A DNA stretch of 12,116 bases from Candidatus Elarobacter sp. (lineage in GTDB: Bacteria > Vulcanimicrobiota > Vulcanimicrobiia > Vulcanimicrobiales > Vulcanimicrobiaceae): NCBI GenBank assembly GCA_030150085.1, contig JASLGJ010000303.1:1-12116 (forward strand). Reading direction: 5' to 3'. Numbering within the stretch: the first letter of the stretch is position 1; every line of letters begins with the position of its first letter. A program made the position numbers and the translations under genes. Below, piece by piece: positions 6,129 to 12,116 of this stretch. The notes under the pieces are model-generated. The model was not told the DNA's origin and did no database searches. It saw only the letters and a list, made by a program, of their open reading frames with translations.

Positions 6129-8732
6129 GTGATCCGGAGCATCGCGGCCGATGGGCGTCCCGATCTCGGCGGAGTGTTCCGGCCGATCGATCGCCCGCGC
6201 GTTCTGGAGCGCCTCGCCACGGCGGCCCAGTACCGCATCGCGACGATCATCGCCCCGGCCGGCTTCGGCAAGTCGGTCGCGATCCGGCAGTTCCTCGAGA
6301 GCGTCCCGGCCTCGGTCGTCTACGACGTCCCCTCCGACGCGACCACCCTGCTCCCGTTCGTGCGCGGCTTCGCCGACGCGCTGGCCGCGGTCGTCCCGGC
6401 CCTGCGCCGGTCGCTGGCCACCGCCCTGGACGGGGCGCGCGATTCCGACTGCCCCAGCCGCGACCTGGCCGCCTGGGCGGCGACCCACGTGCGCGCGCTC
6501 GACATGCTGATCGCGATCGACGACCTGCACGTGGGCGAGGGCGACCCCGAGATCTCGCGCTTCATCACCGCCCTGGTCGACCGCACCCGGGACGGGCCGC
6601 GCTGGCTCTTCTCCTCGCGCAGCCCGCTCCAGCTCCCGGTCGCCTCGTGGCTGGCCTACGGCGAGTCGGACCTGGTGATCGACGCCGTCGACCTGCGCTT
6701 CGACCTGGACGAGGCCAAGCAGAGCGCGCGGGCCACCCGCATCGCGGTGCGCGACGACGAGCTGGCCGCGATCCTCGAGCTGATCGACGGCTGGCCGGCC
6801 GCGCTGACCTTCGCCCTGCGCACCTCGACCCGGGCCAGCGACCTGCGCGCGGTCTCGGCCGGCACGCGCGAGATGGTCTACCGCTACCTGGCCGAGCAAG
6901 TCTGGAACTCGCTCGACGACCGGGTCCGCACGTTCCTGCGCACCGCCGCCTTCCTGCCCCGGCTCGAGACCCGCCTGGCGGTCGCGGCCGGCTTCGACGA
7001 CGCGGCGGCGATCATCGAGTCGCTGCGCGAACGGGTGGCCTTCATCACCGTGGTCGAGACCGGGATCTACAAGCTGCACAGCCTGTTCCGCGACTTCGTG
7101 CAGCGCCAGGTCCAGCTCGAGGGCGACGACGCGCTGCGCGCCGCGCGCATGCTCGCCGCGCGCGTGCTGGAGCAGGCCGGAATGCCCGGCCCGGCGCTGG
7201 AGCGCTACATCGAGACCCGCGCCGTGGACGACATCGAGCGCATCCTGGCGACCCTGAACTTCGCCCTGCTCGAGGGCGGGCACTACGACGTGGTCGAGCG
7301 GGCCCTGCGCCTGGTCCCGCCGGGGCGCTCCGCCCGCAGCGGCGTGCTGGCCCTGCGGGCCGCGATCGAGGACTCGCACGGCCGGGTCGAGCAGGCCGAG
7401 AAGTGGTACACCACCGTGCTGGAGCGGGACGGCGACGACGTCTCGTTCCGCGTCTCGGTGGCCTGGCGCTTCGCCCTGCTGCTCTACCAGCAGGGCCGCT
7501 GCGAGGGCATCCCGCGCCTGGAGGAGCTGGAGCGCGAGGACTTGAGCCCGGTCGACCGGGCTCAGGTCAGCGGCACCCTGGGAATGGTCTACGCGCTGGC
7601 CGGACGGCGCGAGGACGCCGACCGGGCGATCGGGGAGGCCATGGAGCTGGCCCAGTTCGCCGAGGACGAGCTGCGCGCGCGCACCTACGGCCGCGCCGCC
7701 ACGGTGGCCTTCTACGCCGCCGACGAGGACGCGGTCGAGCACTACACCCGCGAAGCGACCCGGCTGGCGGCCGACTGCGGAGCCTTCTCCATCGCGGCCC
7801 GGCTCTACAGCACCCTCTACTCCCTGCACGCGCTGGCCGGCCGGACGGCGGCCGCCGCCTGGTACGCGGCCCAGATCGCGACCAACGCCGAGAAGGCCGG
7901 CGACCCCCAGATGCGCGCCATGGGCCTGCGCGCCGGGCTGGAGCTGGAGGCCGAGCGCGGGAACGCCGAACGGGTGGCCGATATCGAGCGCGAGCTGGCG
8001 GCGCTGGCTTACCGCGGGCACGTCGGACTGCTCGGGCTGCTCAGCGGGCGGGCGATCGCGCTGGCCTGGAACAACGCCTTCCACGACGCCCAGGTGCTGC
8101 TGCAGAGCGCCGCCGACCGGGACCTGCGGCCCTACCAGCACCGCATCCGCTGGGCCCTGCTGGCGGTCGTCGCCGCGGCGGCCCAGAACCGCCGCGAAGC
8201 GGCCTCCGCGCTGTCCGCCTACGAGCAGGCGGTGGCCCGGGACGACGACACGCGGCCCGTGTTCGACCGCGCCCGCGCGCTGGCCGAGCGCTACGCCGTG
8301 CTGGCCAACCTGCTGGTCGGCCGCAACGCGATGGCCCAGCGCATGCTGCGCGCGCTGCGCTACCCGCGCGAGGACTTCGAGCACTTCGACGCCGCCCTCA
8401 AGGGCCTGGCCACCCGCACCCCCGAGCGGGTCGAGGCGGCGCTGCGCGGGATGCGCTTGGCCGGGCTGGCCGGGATCGCGCGCTTCGTCGAGGCGGTGAC
8501 CGCCCACCAGCACGACGAGGAACCGCAGCCGGCCGGCGAGCTGGCCTTGACCGCGGTCGAGCTGCAGGTGCTGCGGGCGATGGCCCAGGGGCTCTCCAAC
8601 CAGGCGATCGCGGACGACCAGCAGCGGACGATCAACACCGTCCGCACCCACGTCTCGTCGATCCTCAAGAAGCTCGGCGCGGCCAGCCGGGGCGAGGCCG
8701 TGGCGATGGCCCGCCGGCGCGAGCTCGTCTAA
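6129..8732 (+). CDS. LAL/MalT-type LuxR-family transcriptional regulator with STAND ATPase
   Basis: This 867-aa cytoplasmic regulator has the large ATP-binding LuxR architecture. An N-terminal STAND NTPase follows, with Walker A APAGFGKS at 42-49 and Walker B LIAIDDLH near 127-134, then FSSRSP near 160-165, the usual position after Walker B in this family. A long helical-repeat (TPR-like) sensor region spans about 250-800. A C-terminal LuxR-type HTH runs from about 804 to 867 (LTAVELQVLRAMAQGLSNQAIA, then TVRTHVSSILKKLGA). Such proteins switch DNA binding on when ATP and an inducer bind. An in-frame stop at 6114-6116 makes the GTG at 6129 the first possible start, and the N-terminus then has the usual short lead-in to the P-loop. 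It is divergent from the metallothionein gene and followed by a hairpin, a short peptide gene and an HD-GYP gene. The inducer is unknown. Confidence 0.93.
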   Translation: MIRSIAADGRPDLGGVFRPIDRPRVLERLATAAQYRIATIIAPAGFGKSVAIRQFLESVPASVVYDVPSDATTLLPFVRGFADALAAVVPALRRSLATALDGARDSDCPSRDLAAWAATHVRALDMLIAIDDLHVGEGDPEISRFITALVDRTRDGPRWLFSSRSPLQLPVASWLAYGESDLVIDAVDLRFDLDEAKQSARATRIAVRDDELAAILELIDGWPAALTFALRTSTRASDLRAVSAGTREMVYRYLAEQVWNSLDDRVRTFLRTAAFLPRLETRLAVAAGFDDAAAIIESLRERVAFITVVETGIYKLHSLFRDFVQRQVQLEGDDALRAARMLAARVLEQAGMPGPALERYIETRAVDDIERILATLNFALLEGGHYDVVERALRLVPPGRSARSGVLALRAAIEDSHGRVEQAEKWYTTVLERDGDDVSFRVSVAWRFALLLYQQGRCEGIPRLEELEREDLSPVDRAQVSGTLGMVYALAGRREDADRAIGEAMELAQFAEDELRARTYGRAATVAFYAADEDAVEHYTREATRLAADCGAFSIAARLYSTLYSLHALAGRTAAAAWYAAQIATNAEKAGDPQMRAMGLRAGLELEAERGNAERVADIERELAALAYRGHVGLLGLLSGRAIALAWNNAFHDAQVLLQSAADRDLRPYQHRIRWALLAVVAAAAQNRREAASALSAYEQAVARDDDTRPVFDRARALAERYAVLANLLVGRNAMAQRMLRALRYPREDFEHFDAALKGLATRTPERVEAALRGMRLAGLAGIARFVEAVTAHQHDEEPQPAGELALTAVELQVLRAMAQGLSNQAIADDQQRTINTVRTHVSSILKKLGAASRGEAVAMARRRELV

Positions 8733-8742
8733 GCGAAACAGC

Positions 8743-8760
8743 CTCGTCCTTTCGGACGAG
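8743..8760 (+). terminator. Hairpin after the LuxR-type regulator, possible terminator
   Basis: CTCGTCC and GGACGAG form a perfect 7-bp stem with loop TTTC, beginning 10 nt after the regulator's stop codon. The following TGTCGCCTTTA has only a short T-run, so termination may be weak or factor-dependent. It separates the regulator from the peptide/HD-GYP unit. The rest of 8733-8831 shows only a loose -10-like TAGTGT (8783-8788) as a possible promoter for that unit. Confidence 0.5.
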
Positions 8761-8818
8761 TGTCGCCTTTACCGCTCCTTGTTAGTGTGGAGGTGTCCCC
8801 GCCGCGCCTGTCTCGCAC

Positions 8819-8826
8819 AAGGAGGT
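8819..8826 (+). promoter_or_regulatory. Near-perfect ribosome binding site of peptide A
   Basis: AAGGAGGT matches the full anti-Shine-Dalgarno complement. Its GG core ends 6 nt before a GTG at 8832. It is the strongest ribosome binding site I see in the window, and no larger gene starts at it. This is the main reason to believe the short reading frame that follows. Confidence 0.8.
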
Positions 8827-8831
8827 CCCCC

Positions 8832-8909
8832 GTGGTTCACGTCTTCTTCACCAGCTTGGTGATCGCGGTGACCGTCGCCGTCACCACCATGCCCCCCACG
8901 GGCCTCTAA
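8832..8909 (+). CDS. Short hydrophobic peptide A (25 aa), unrecognised
   Basis: A 25-codon frame beginning GTG GTT CAC GTC and ending TAA. The peptide opens MVHVFFTS, continues with a run of Val, Ile, Ala, Leu and Thr (about residues 9-18) and ends MPPTGL. It has a single His and no other charged side chain. It could span or sit in a membrane, act as a signal peptide-like leader, or be a short hydrophobic signalling peptide. Evidence that it is translated is the near-perfect ribosome binding site 6 nt upstream. It lies 26 nt ahead of the HD-GYP start, so the two are probably one transcript. A related peptide gene occurs at 11510-11590 in the matching position of the facing cassette, sharing M-V-H-[V/I]-[F/W] and Ser8. 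Function is unknown; a mere attenuation leader is the main alternative. Confidence 0.65.
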   Translation: MVHVFFTSLVIAVTVAVTTMPPTGL

Positions 8910-8935
8910 GAAACCTCGCGAGCAGGAAAGCAGAC

Positions 8936-9904
8936 ATGGAAGGTTGGGCCGCGCTGGCGCGGCGACTCCTCGAATCCCGAACGGCCGTCGCGGACACCGT
9001 TCTCGAGCGCTTCGGGCCGCGCTCCTCGGGCCAGGCCCCGCGCCTGATCGTCCGCTCGCTGGTGGCCGCGCTGGGCCAGGCGATCGAGACCGCGGACCCC
9101 GAGCCGGTCGTGTCGTGGGCCCGCATGGCGCACGCCGCCTACGCGCTCCCGGTCATCCAAGACCTGGTCTGGCTGACGACCGAGGTCGCGGCCGAGGCCG
9201 GCGAACCGCTCGAGCTGGACTTCTCCGCCCTGCTGGTCTTCCTCGAGATCGTCAAGGCGAACGTCAGCGAAGCGTTCCCGCTCGCGCCCGGCCCGCGCAT
9301 TGAAGACCCCCAGCGGGGCACGAACGGCGTGATCGAGGCCGTCCTGACCATGCTCAAGGCGCGCGACGAGGCGACCTGCGCCCACTCCCACGCGACCGGG
9401 GCCTGGTGCCGCCGCCTGGCCGAGGCGCTCGGCCTCTCGGCCGCGACGACGGACCTCATCGTCAAAGCCGGCGTGCTGCACGACATCGGCAAGATCGCGA
9501 CGCCGGACGCGATCCTGTTCAAGGCCGGTCCGCTGGACGCGGCCGAGTGGGCCGTCATGCGCAAGCACGCCGAGTTCGGGGCCGACATCCTGAGCGAGCT
9601 GCCGGCGCTGGCGGTGTACGCGCCGATCGTGCGCGCCCACCACGAGCGCTGGGACGGCCACGGCTACCCCAGCGGGCTGGCCGGCGAGGAGATTCCCTTC
9701 GAAGCCCGGGTCGTGGCGGTGGCTGACGCGTTCCACGCCATGATCTCGAACCGGCCCTACCGCCCCGCCATCGCGCAGCGCGAGGCGATGGAGATCCTGC
9801 GCGCGGGGCGCGGGACGCAGTGGGACCCCGAAGTCGTGGACGCGATGATGACAGTGTTGGAAGCGCCTCGGATCGCCGGTCGGCGGGAAGCGGCGCGCGG
9901 CTAG
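8936..9904 (+). CDS. HD-GYP domain phosphodiesterase, copy 1
   Basis: A 322-aa cytoplasmic protein whose C-terminal part (about 130-310) is an HD-GYP domain, the metal-dependent hydrolase that breaks down cyclic di-GMP (some members cyclic GMP-AMP). Visible residues are H150 in the CAHSHATG helix, HDIGK at 182-186, H211, HHERWDGHGYP at 235-245 with the GYP signature intact, and the VADAFHAM segment with D264. It looks catalytically competent. Residues 1-125 are a helical domain without a motif I recognise and without membrane segments. It includes ETADPEPVVSWARM (51-64) and SALLVFLEIV (97-106), both shared with the second HD-GYP protein, so it is probably a conserved input domain. An AGGA motif lies about 8 nt before the ATG. 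It follows peptide A closely and ends at a good terminator. Confidence 0.93.
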   Translation: MEGWAALARRLLESRTAVADTVLERFGPRSSGQAPRLIVRSLVAALGQAIETADPEPVVSWARMAHAAYALPVIQDLVWLTTEVAAEAGEPLELDFSALLVFLEIVKANVSEAFPLAPGPRIEDPQRGTNGVIEAVLTMLKARDEATCAHSHATGAWCRRLAEALGLSAATTDLIVKAGVLHDIGKIATPDAILFKAGPLDAAEWAVMRKHAEFGADILSELPALAVYAPIVRAHHERWDGHGYPSGLAGEEIPFEARVVAVADAFHAMISNRPYRPAIAQREAMEILRAGRGTQWDPEVVDAMMTVLEAPRIAGRREAARG

Positions 9905-9926
9905 CCCTACCTGGGTGTGGGCCCGA

Positions 9927-9959
9927 AAGAGGATCGTGCGCGGGGTGCACGGTCCTCTT
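9927..9959 (+). terminator. Intrinsic-type terminator of HD-GYP copy 1
   Basis: A 13-bp stem (9927-9939 with 9947-9959, one G-T wobble) with a 7-nt GC-rich loop starts 23 nt after the stop codon and is followed by CCGTTTTC. On the opposite strand the stem is followed only by TTTCGGG, so it serves + best. Confidence 0.75.
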
Positions 9960-9977
9960 CCGTTTTCAGGGCCAAGC

Positions 9978-10015
9978 CGAAGGGCCGCCGGTGCGTTCGC
10001 ACCGACGGCCCTTCG
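9978..10015. terminator. Second strong hairpin between the convergent HD-GYP genes
   Basis: Arms of 16 paired bases with a single C/A mismatch (9988/10005) and loop GTTC form a very stable hairpin, 31 bp from the stop of the minus-strand HD-GYP gene. There is no T-run on either side. It may stop or insulate transcription from the minus strand, or stabilise the 3' end of its mRNA. Confidence 0.5.
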
Positions 10016-10046
10016 TCGCCCTACACCCGGGGATTTACGTCTGCGT

Positions 10047-11096
10047 TCAGCCGGCCAGCGTCTGGCTCGACGGCGGGGCCGGCGCGATCGGCCCGTACTC
10101 GTTCATCGGGGCCAGGTCGGCGTCGGCGGAGCGGGTGCGGGCCGAGGCGGCCACGCTCACCATCGCGTCGACGACCTCGGCGTCCCACTGCGTGCCGCGC
10201 CCCTGGCCGAGGACCGTGATCGCGGCGCCGTACGAGAGCGCGCGCCGGTACGGCCGGTCGCTGACCATGGCGTGGAACGCGTCGGCGACCGCCACGACCC
10301 GCGCCTCGAAGGGGATCACCTCGCCGGCGAACCCGTCCGGGTACCCGTTGCCGTCGACGCGCTCGTGGTGCGCGCGCACGATCGGGGCGTACTGGGCCAA
10401 GCTCGGGATCTGGGCCAGGATCTCGCCGCCGAACGGGGCGTGCTGCTTCATGACCGCCCACTCGTCGGCGTCCAGCGGGCCGGCCTTGAGCAGGATCGCG
10501 TCGGGGGTGGCGATCTTGCCGATGTCGTGCAGCACGCCGGCCTTGACCACCCGGTCGGTGACGGCATTGGTCAGGCCCAGCCCGTTGGCCAGGCGGCGGC
10601 ACCACACGCCGGTCGCGCGGGAGTGGGTGCAGGTCGCTTCGTCGCGGGCGCGCAGCATGGCCAGCACGCTCTCGATGACCGGGCGGTGCATCTCGTCGGG
10701 CGAGAGCACCGGCTCGCTGATCAGCAGCGCCTCGCGGGCGTGCTCCTGCACGACTTCGAGGAACACCAGCACGGTGGAGAGATCGTCGCACAGGCGCTCG
10801 GCATACTCGGCGGCGACGTCGCACGCGATCGAGATCATCTCGAGCACCACGTGCGGGGAATGCGCGCCGCGCGCCATGCGGCCCCAGTGCAGGACCACGT
10901 CGGGATCGGTGGTCTCGATCGACTTCGCGACCGTCACGATCAGGGTGCGCAGGAGCAGGGCCGTCACGCGATCGTTGCCGACGCGAGCGACGATGTCTTC
11001 GGCGATGGCGATGCGGTCATCGCCAAGTCGACGTGCGAGGCTCACCCGGTCGGGCACGTACAGGGACGGCGGCGTGCTTTCGCGCTGGTGGTGCAT
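10047..11096 (-). CDS. HD-GYP domain phosphodiesterase, copy 2
   Basis: A 349-aa paralogue of the HD-GYP protein at 8936-9904, transcribed toward it. The HD-GYP domain (about 140-315) has the helix THSRATG with H158, HDIGK at 190-194, H219, HHERVDGNGYP at 243-253, and ADAFHAM with D272. The GYP signature and metal ligands look intact. The N-terminal helical domain (about 18-130) shares ETTDPDVVLHWGRM and STVLVFLEVV with copy 1. It differs by an N-terminal extension of about 16 residues and a C-terminal Ala/Pro-rich tail after about 318. It probably hydrolyses cyclic di-GMP. It starts 18 bp after the 127-aa gene, so it belongs to that operon. No clear Shine-Dalgarno precedes the ATG at 11096, so translation may depend on coupling, or start at the GTG of V14 or V18. 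Confidence 0.92.
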   Translation of the reverse strand: MHHQRESTPPSLYVPDRVSLARRLGDDRIAIAEDIVARVGNDRVTALLLRTLIVTVAKSIETTDPDVVLHWGRMARGAHSPHVVLEMISIACDVAAEYAERLCDDLSTVLVFLEVVQEHAREALLISEPVLSPDEMHRPVIESVLAMLRARDEATCTHSRATGVWCRRLANGLGLTNAVTDRVVKAGVLHDIGKIATPDAILLKAGPLDADEWAVMKQHAPFGGEILAQIPSLAQYAPIVRAHHERVDGNGYPDGFAGEVIPFEARVVAVADAFHAMVSDRPYRRALSYGAAITVLGQGRGTQWDAEVVDAMVSVAASARTRSADADLAPMNEYGPIAPAPPSSQTLAG

Positions 11097-11114
11097 GGCG
11101 GTGTTCGGACGGCG

Positions 11115-11498
11115 CTATCCCGCGAACGCGCGGCTGCCGAAACCCTCTGTCGAAGAGCTGCCGAAGTCGTCGAGCGGAAACACGTCGCGCTGCAGATTGG
11201 CGATCCGGCGCATCCACTTCTCGAGCAGCGAGAGCGGGATGTCGCCCAGGCTGTCGATCACGAGCTGGCCGGCGGCGGCCAGGACGTCGGCCAGCGCGTG
11301 CCCGAGGCCCAGCGAACTGCCGACGAAGGCGTTGAGCGGACCGAGGTCGTCGCTCTCGAGCGCCAGGCGCATGTACGAGGCGGCCGCGTGAACCAGCGAG
11401 ACGTTGGCCTCGGTCGCGGCCGTCGCGGAGCACGACTCCAGGAACACCGCGGCGCTGTCGGAACGCCGGCTCGCGCGGTCAGCGGCGAGTTGATACAT
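11115..11498 (-). CDS. 127-aa helical protein in the HD-GYP operon
   Basis: I do not recognise a named family. It is almost entirely predicted helix, with segments AAVFLESCSATAAT, VSLVHAAASYMRLALESDD, ALADVLAAAGQLVIDSLG and LSLLEKWMRRIANLQRDVF, then a Ser/Gly-rich tail. The order of helices and the positions of ALESDDLGPLNAF and LLEKW resemble, weakly, the N-terminal input domain of the two HD-GYP proteins (SIETTDPDVVLHW, FLEVV), so it may be a stand-alone relative of that domain. The frame is open further upstream, but the start at 11498 is favoured by AAGGCGG (11505-11511) 6 nt before the ATG. That site overlaps the stop codon of peptide B, which implies translational coupling. It is followed 18 bp later by HD-GYP copy 2, its likely functional partner. 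Confidence 0.75.
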   Translation of the reverse strand: MYQLAADRASRRSDSAAVFLESCSATAATEANVSLVHAAASYMRLALESDDLGPLNAFVGSSLGLGHALADVLAAAGQLVIDSLGDIPLSLLEKWMRRIANLQRDVFPLDDFGSSSTEGFGSRAFAG

Positions 11499-11509
11499 CG
11501 GCGTCCGCC

Positions 11510-11590
11510 TTAGGAAACGCCGGGGAAAATGGTGCAGACCACGCCATGAAGCAGGTGCGAGATCGTGCTGATGACCCAGATGTGAACCAC
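11510..11590 (-). CDS. Short hydrophobic peptide B (26 aa), related to peptide A
   Basis: A 26-codon frame that opens GTG GTT CAC ATC and ends TAA. The peptide begins MVHIWVIS, continues with STISHLLHGVVCT and ends IFPGVS. It is hydrophobic with three His and one Cys, and has no acidic or Lys/Arg residue. A GAGGGG ribosome binding site (11597-11602) lies 6 nt upstream, the same spacing as in peptide A. Its TAA overlaps the ribosome binding site of the 127-aa gene, 11 nt from that start, so translation is probably coupled. Similarity to peptide A covers the nine-base opening, [V/I] at 4, [F/W] at 5, Ser8 and a Pro near the end. Being found twice in the same position argues that it is real. Its role is unknown: leader, small membrane protein or signalling peptide. 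Confidence 0.6.
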   Translation of the reverse strand: MVHIWVISTISHLLHGVVCTIFPGVS

Positions 11591-11745
11591 GTAATTCCCC
11601 TCGGCTAGCGAATCGAAGCGGCTGATAAACGCGCCGCCGCTTTTGATCCCAGCTTAGCGCAAGCACCGTGCGAGGGCATGGGGGAAACACCCTATGGTCG
11701 AGGAAAAGGCCTGTCTTACCTGGGTTTTTCGCTATCAGGACTTTC
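11591..11745 (-). promoter_or_regulatory. Leader/promoter region of the peptide B-HD-GYP operon
   Basis: This stretch after the LuxR-type gene has lower GC than its surroundings and no convincing gene other than the start region of peptide B. On the - strand, just after the regulator's stop, an imperfect long-range stem (GGAAAGTCCTG with CAGGCCTTTTCC, loop of about 22 nt) could end transcription. A second small stem (11677-11696, 7 bp with one wobble, loop of 6) follows. A -10-like TAAGCT followed by GGG lies near 11653-11658; the matching TAGTGT-GG before peptide A is similar. None of these is strong. I looked for a cyclic-di-GMP riboswitch and saw none. Confidence 0.35.
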
Positions 11746-12116
11746 CTAGGCCCGGATTCCCAACTCGCGCGCTCGGCGAATCGCTTGGGCACGGTTCGAG
11801 ACGTGCAGTTTCTCGTAAATGCTCTCCACCTGCCGCTCGACCGTCTTCTTCGACTTGCCGAAACCCGCCGCGATCTCGGCCAGCGTCACGCCGTCGGGCA
11901 GTGCTCGCAGCACTTCCATCTCAGCCGGCGTCAAGCCGGCCGCCGGACGTATCGCGAGGGCCGCCGCGGCGGATGCGTTGATGAAGCGCGCGTACCCACG
12001 CAGCATGGGCGCGACACGCTGCTCGTCGATTCCCTGGGGGGAAAGCAATCGCGCGAAGGTGTGATCGGCGTCAAACTCGCGCGAGAGCGCGCGCCGGGCG
12101 CGCGTCGTCTCGCCGA
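11746..12116 (-). CDS. LuxR-family regulator, C-terminal part (5' end outside the window)
   Basis: The frame is open to the right edge, giving 122 residues plus the stop. The last 65 or so form a LuxR-type HTH: LTPAEMEVLRALPDGVTLAEIAAGFG, then KKTVERQVESIYEKLHVSNRAQAI. The preceding segment (RVAPMLRGYARFINA) lines up loosely with the region just before the HTH in the 867-aa regulator (RVEAALRGMRLAG..ARFVEAV). This suggests another large LAL/MalT-type protein rather than a small response regulator, but the ATPase part is out of view. A TTG at 12048 could start a short protein; the coding-like frame upstream argues against that. It is followed on the same strand by peptide B, the 127-aa gene and HD-GYP copy 2, mirroring the order on the + strand. 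Confidence 0.85.
   Translation of the reverse strand, partial: GETTRARRALSREFDADHTFARLLSPQGIDEQRVAPMLRGYARFINASAAAALAIRPAAGLTPAEMEVLRALPDGVTLAEIAAGFGKSKKTVERQVESIYEKLHVSNRAQAIRRARELGIRA

Noticed and set aside
6033..8651. Long minus-strand frame opposite the LAL regulator
   Set aside because: Low-complexity Arg/Gly/Val/Gln text; the plus strand has clear Walker and HTH motifs.
9820..11513. Two long plus-strand frames opposite HD-GYP copy 2 and the 127-aa gene
   Set aside because: They run through two stable hairpins and opposite an intact HD-GYP domain, with Ser/Arg- or Gly/Arg-rich noise composition.
11591..11745. Possible cyclic-di-GMP riboswitch before the HD-GYP operon
   Set aside because: The conserved bases and paired domains of the GEMM-I class were not found; only weak stems are present.

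Overview
The window is uniformly GC-rich, densely coded bacterial DNA with GTG and ATG starts. It has no rRNA, tRNA, CRISPR array or insertion sequence that I can see. The mix of an isocitrate lyase, a MalT/LAL-type LuxR regulator, HD-GYP proteins, a prokaryotic metallothionein and a Gram-positive-style LexA-like palindrome suggests a soil or environmental high-GC bacterium. Actinobacteria or an uncultured phylum such as Eremiobacterota (WPS-2) or Chloroflexota would fit. The phylum cannot be fixed from the sequence alone.

Left part (1-5804), housekeeping and repair. The C-terminal 263 residues of isocitrate lyase (glyoxylate shunt) run in from the left edge on + and overlap, tail to tail, an AlkB-type 2-oxoglutarate/Fe(II) dioxygenase on -. 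That gene is the last of a - strand run: a TauE/SafE-type membrane permease, an exported M1 aminopeptidase and alkB. A 36-bp palindrome whose core looks like a LexA/SOS box sits 3 nt before the alkB start. Starting 15 bp from the permease start, on +, are a very acidic 61-aa protein and then a 208-aa coiled-coil protein.

Middle (5815-9904). A small metallothionein (-) diverges from an 867-aa LuxR-family ATPase regulator (+). After a hairpin comes an unlisted 25-codon hydrophobic peptide gene with a near-perfect ribosome binding site, then an HD-GYP phosphodiesterase.

Right part (9905-12116, - strand). Two hairpins separate the first HD-GYP gene from a convergent second copy. Reading leftward from the right edge, the order is the C-terminal end of another LuxR-HTH regulator, a 26-codon hydrophobic peptide gene, a 127-aa helical protein, and the second HD-GYP gene.

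The most interesting result is that the two halves of this region are facing versions of one cassette: LuxR-type regulator, short hydrophobic peptide, HD-GYP protein. The two peptides share the GTG GTT CAC opening (Met-Val-His-[Val/Ile]-aromatic), Ser8, a 6-nt ribosome-binding-site spacing, and similar lengths. A peptide family tied to cyclic-di-nucleotide turnover and LuxR regulators is a plausible undescribed signalling module. Its function is inference.
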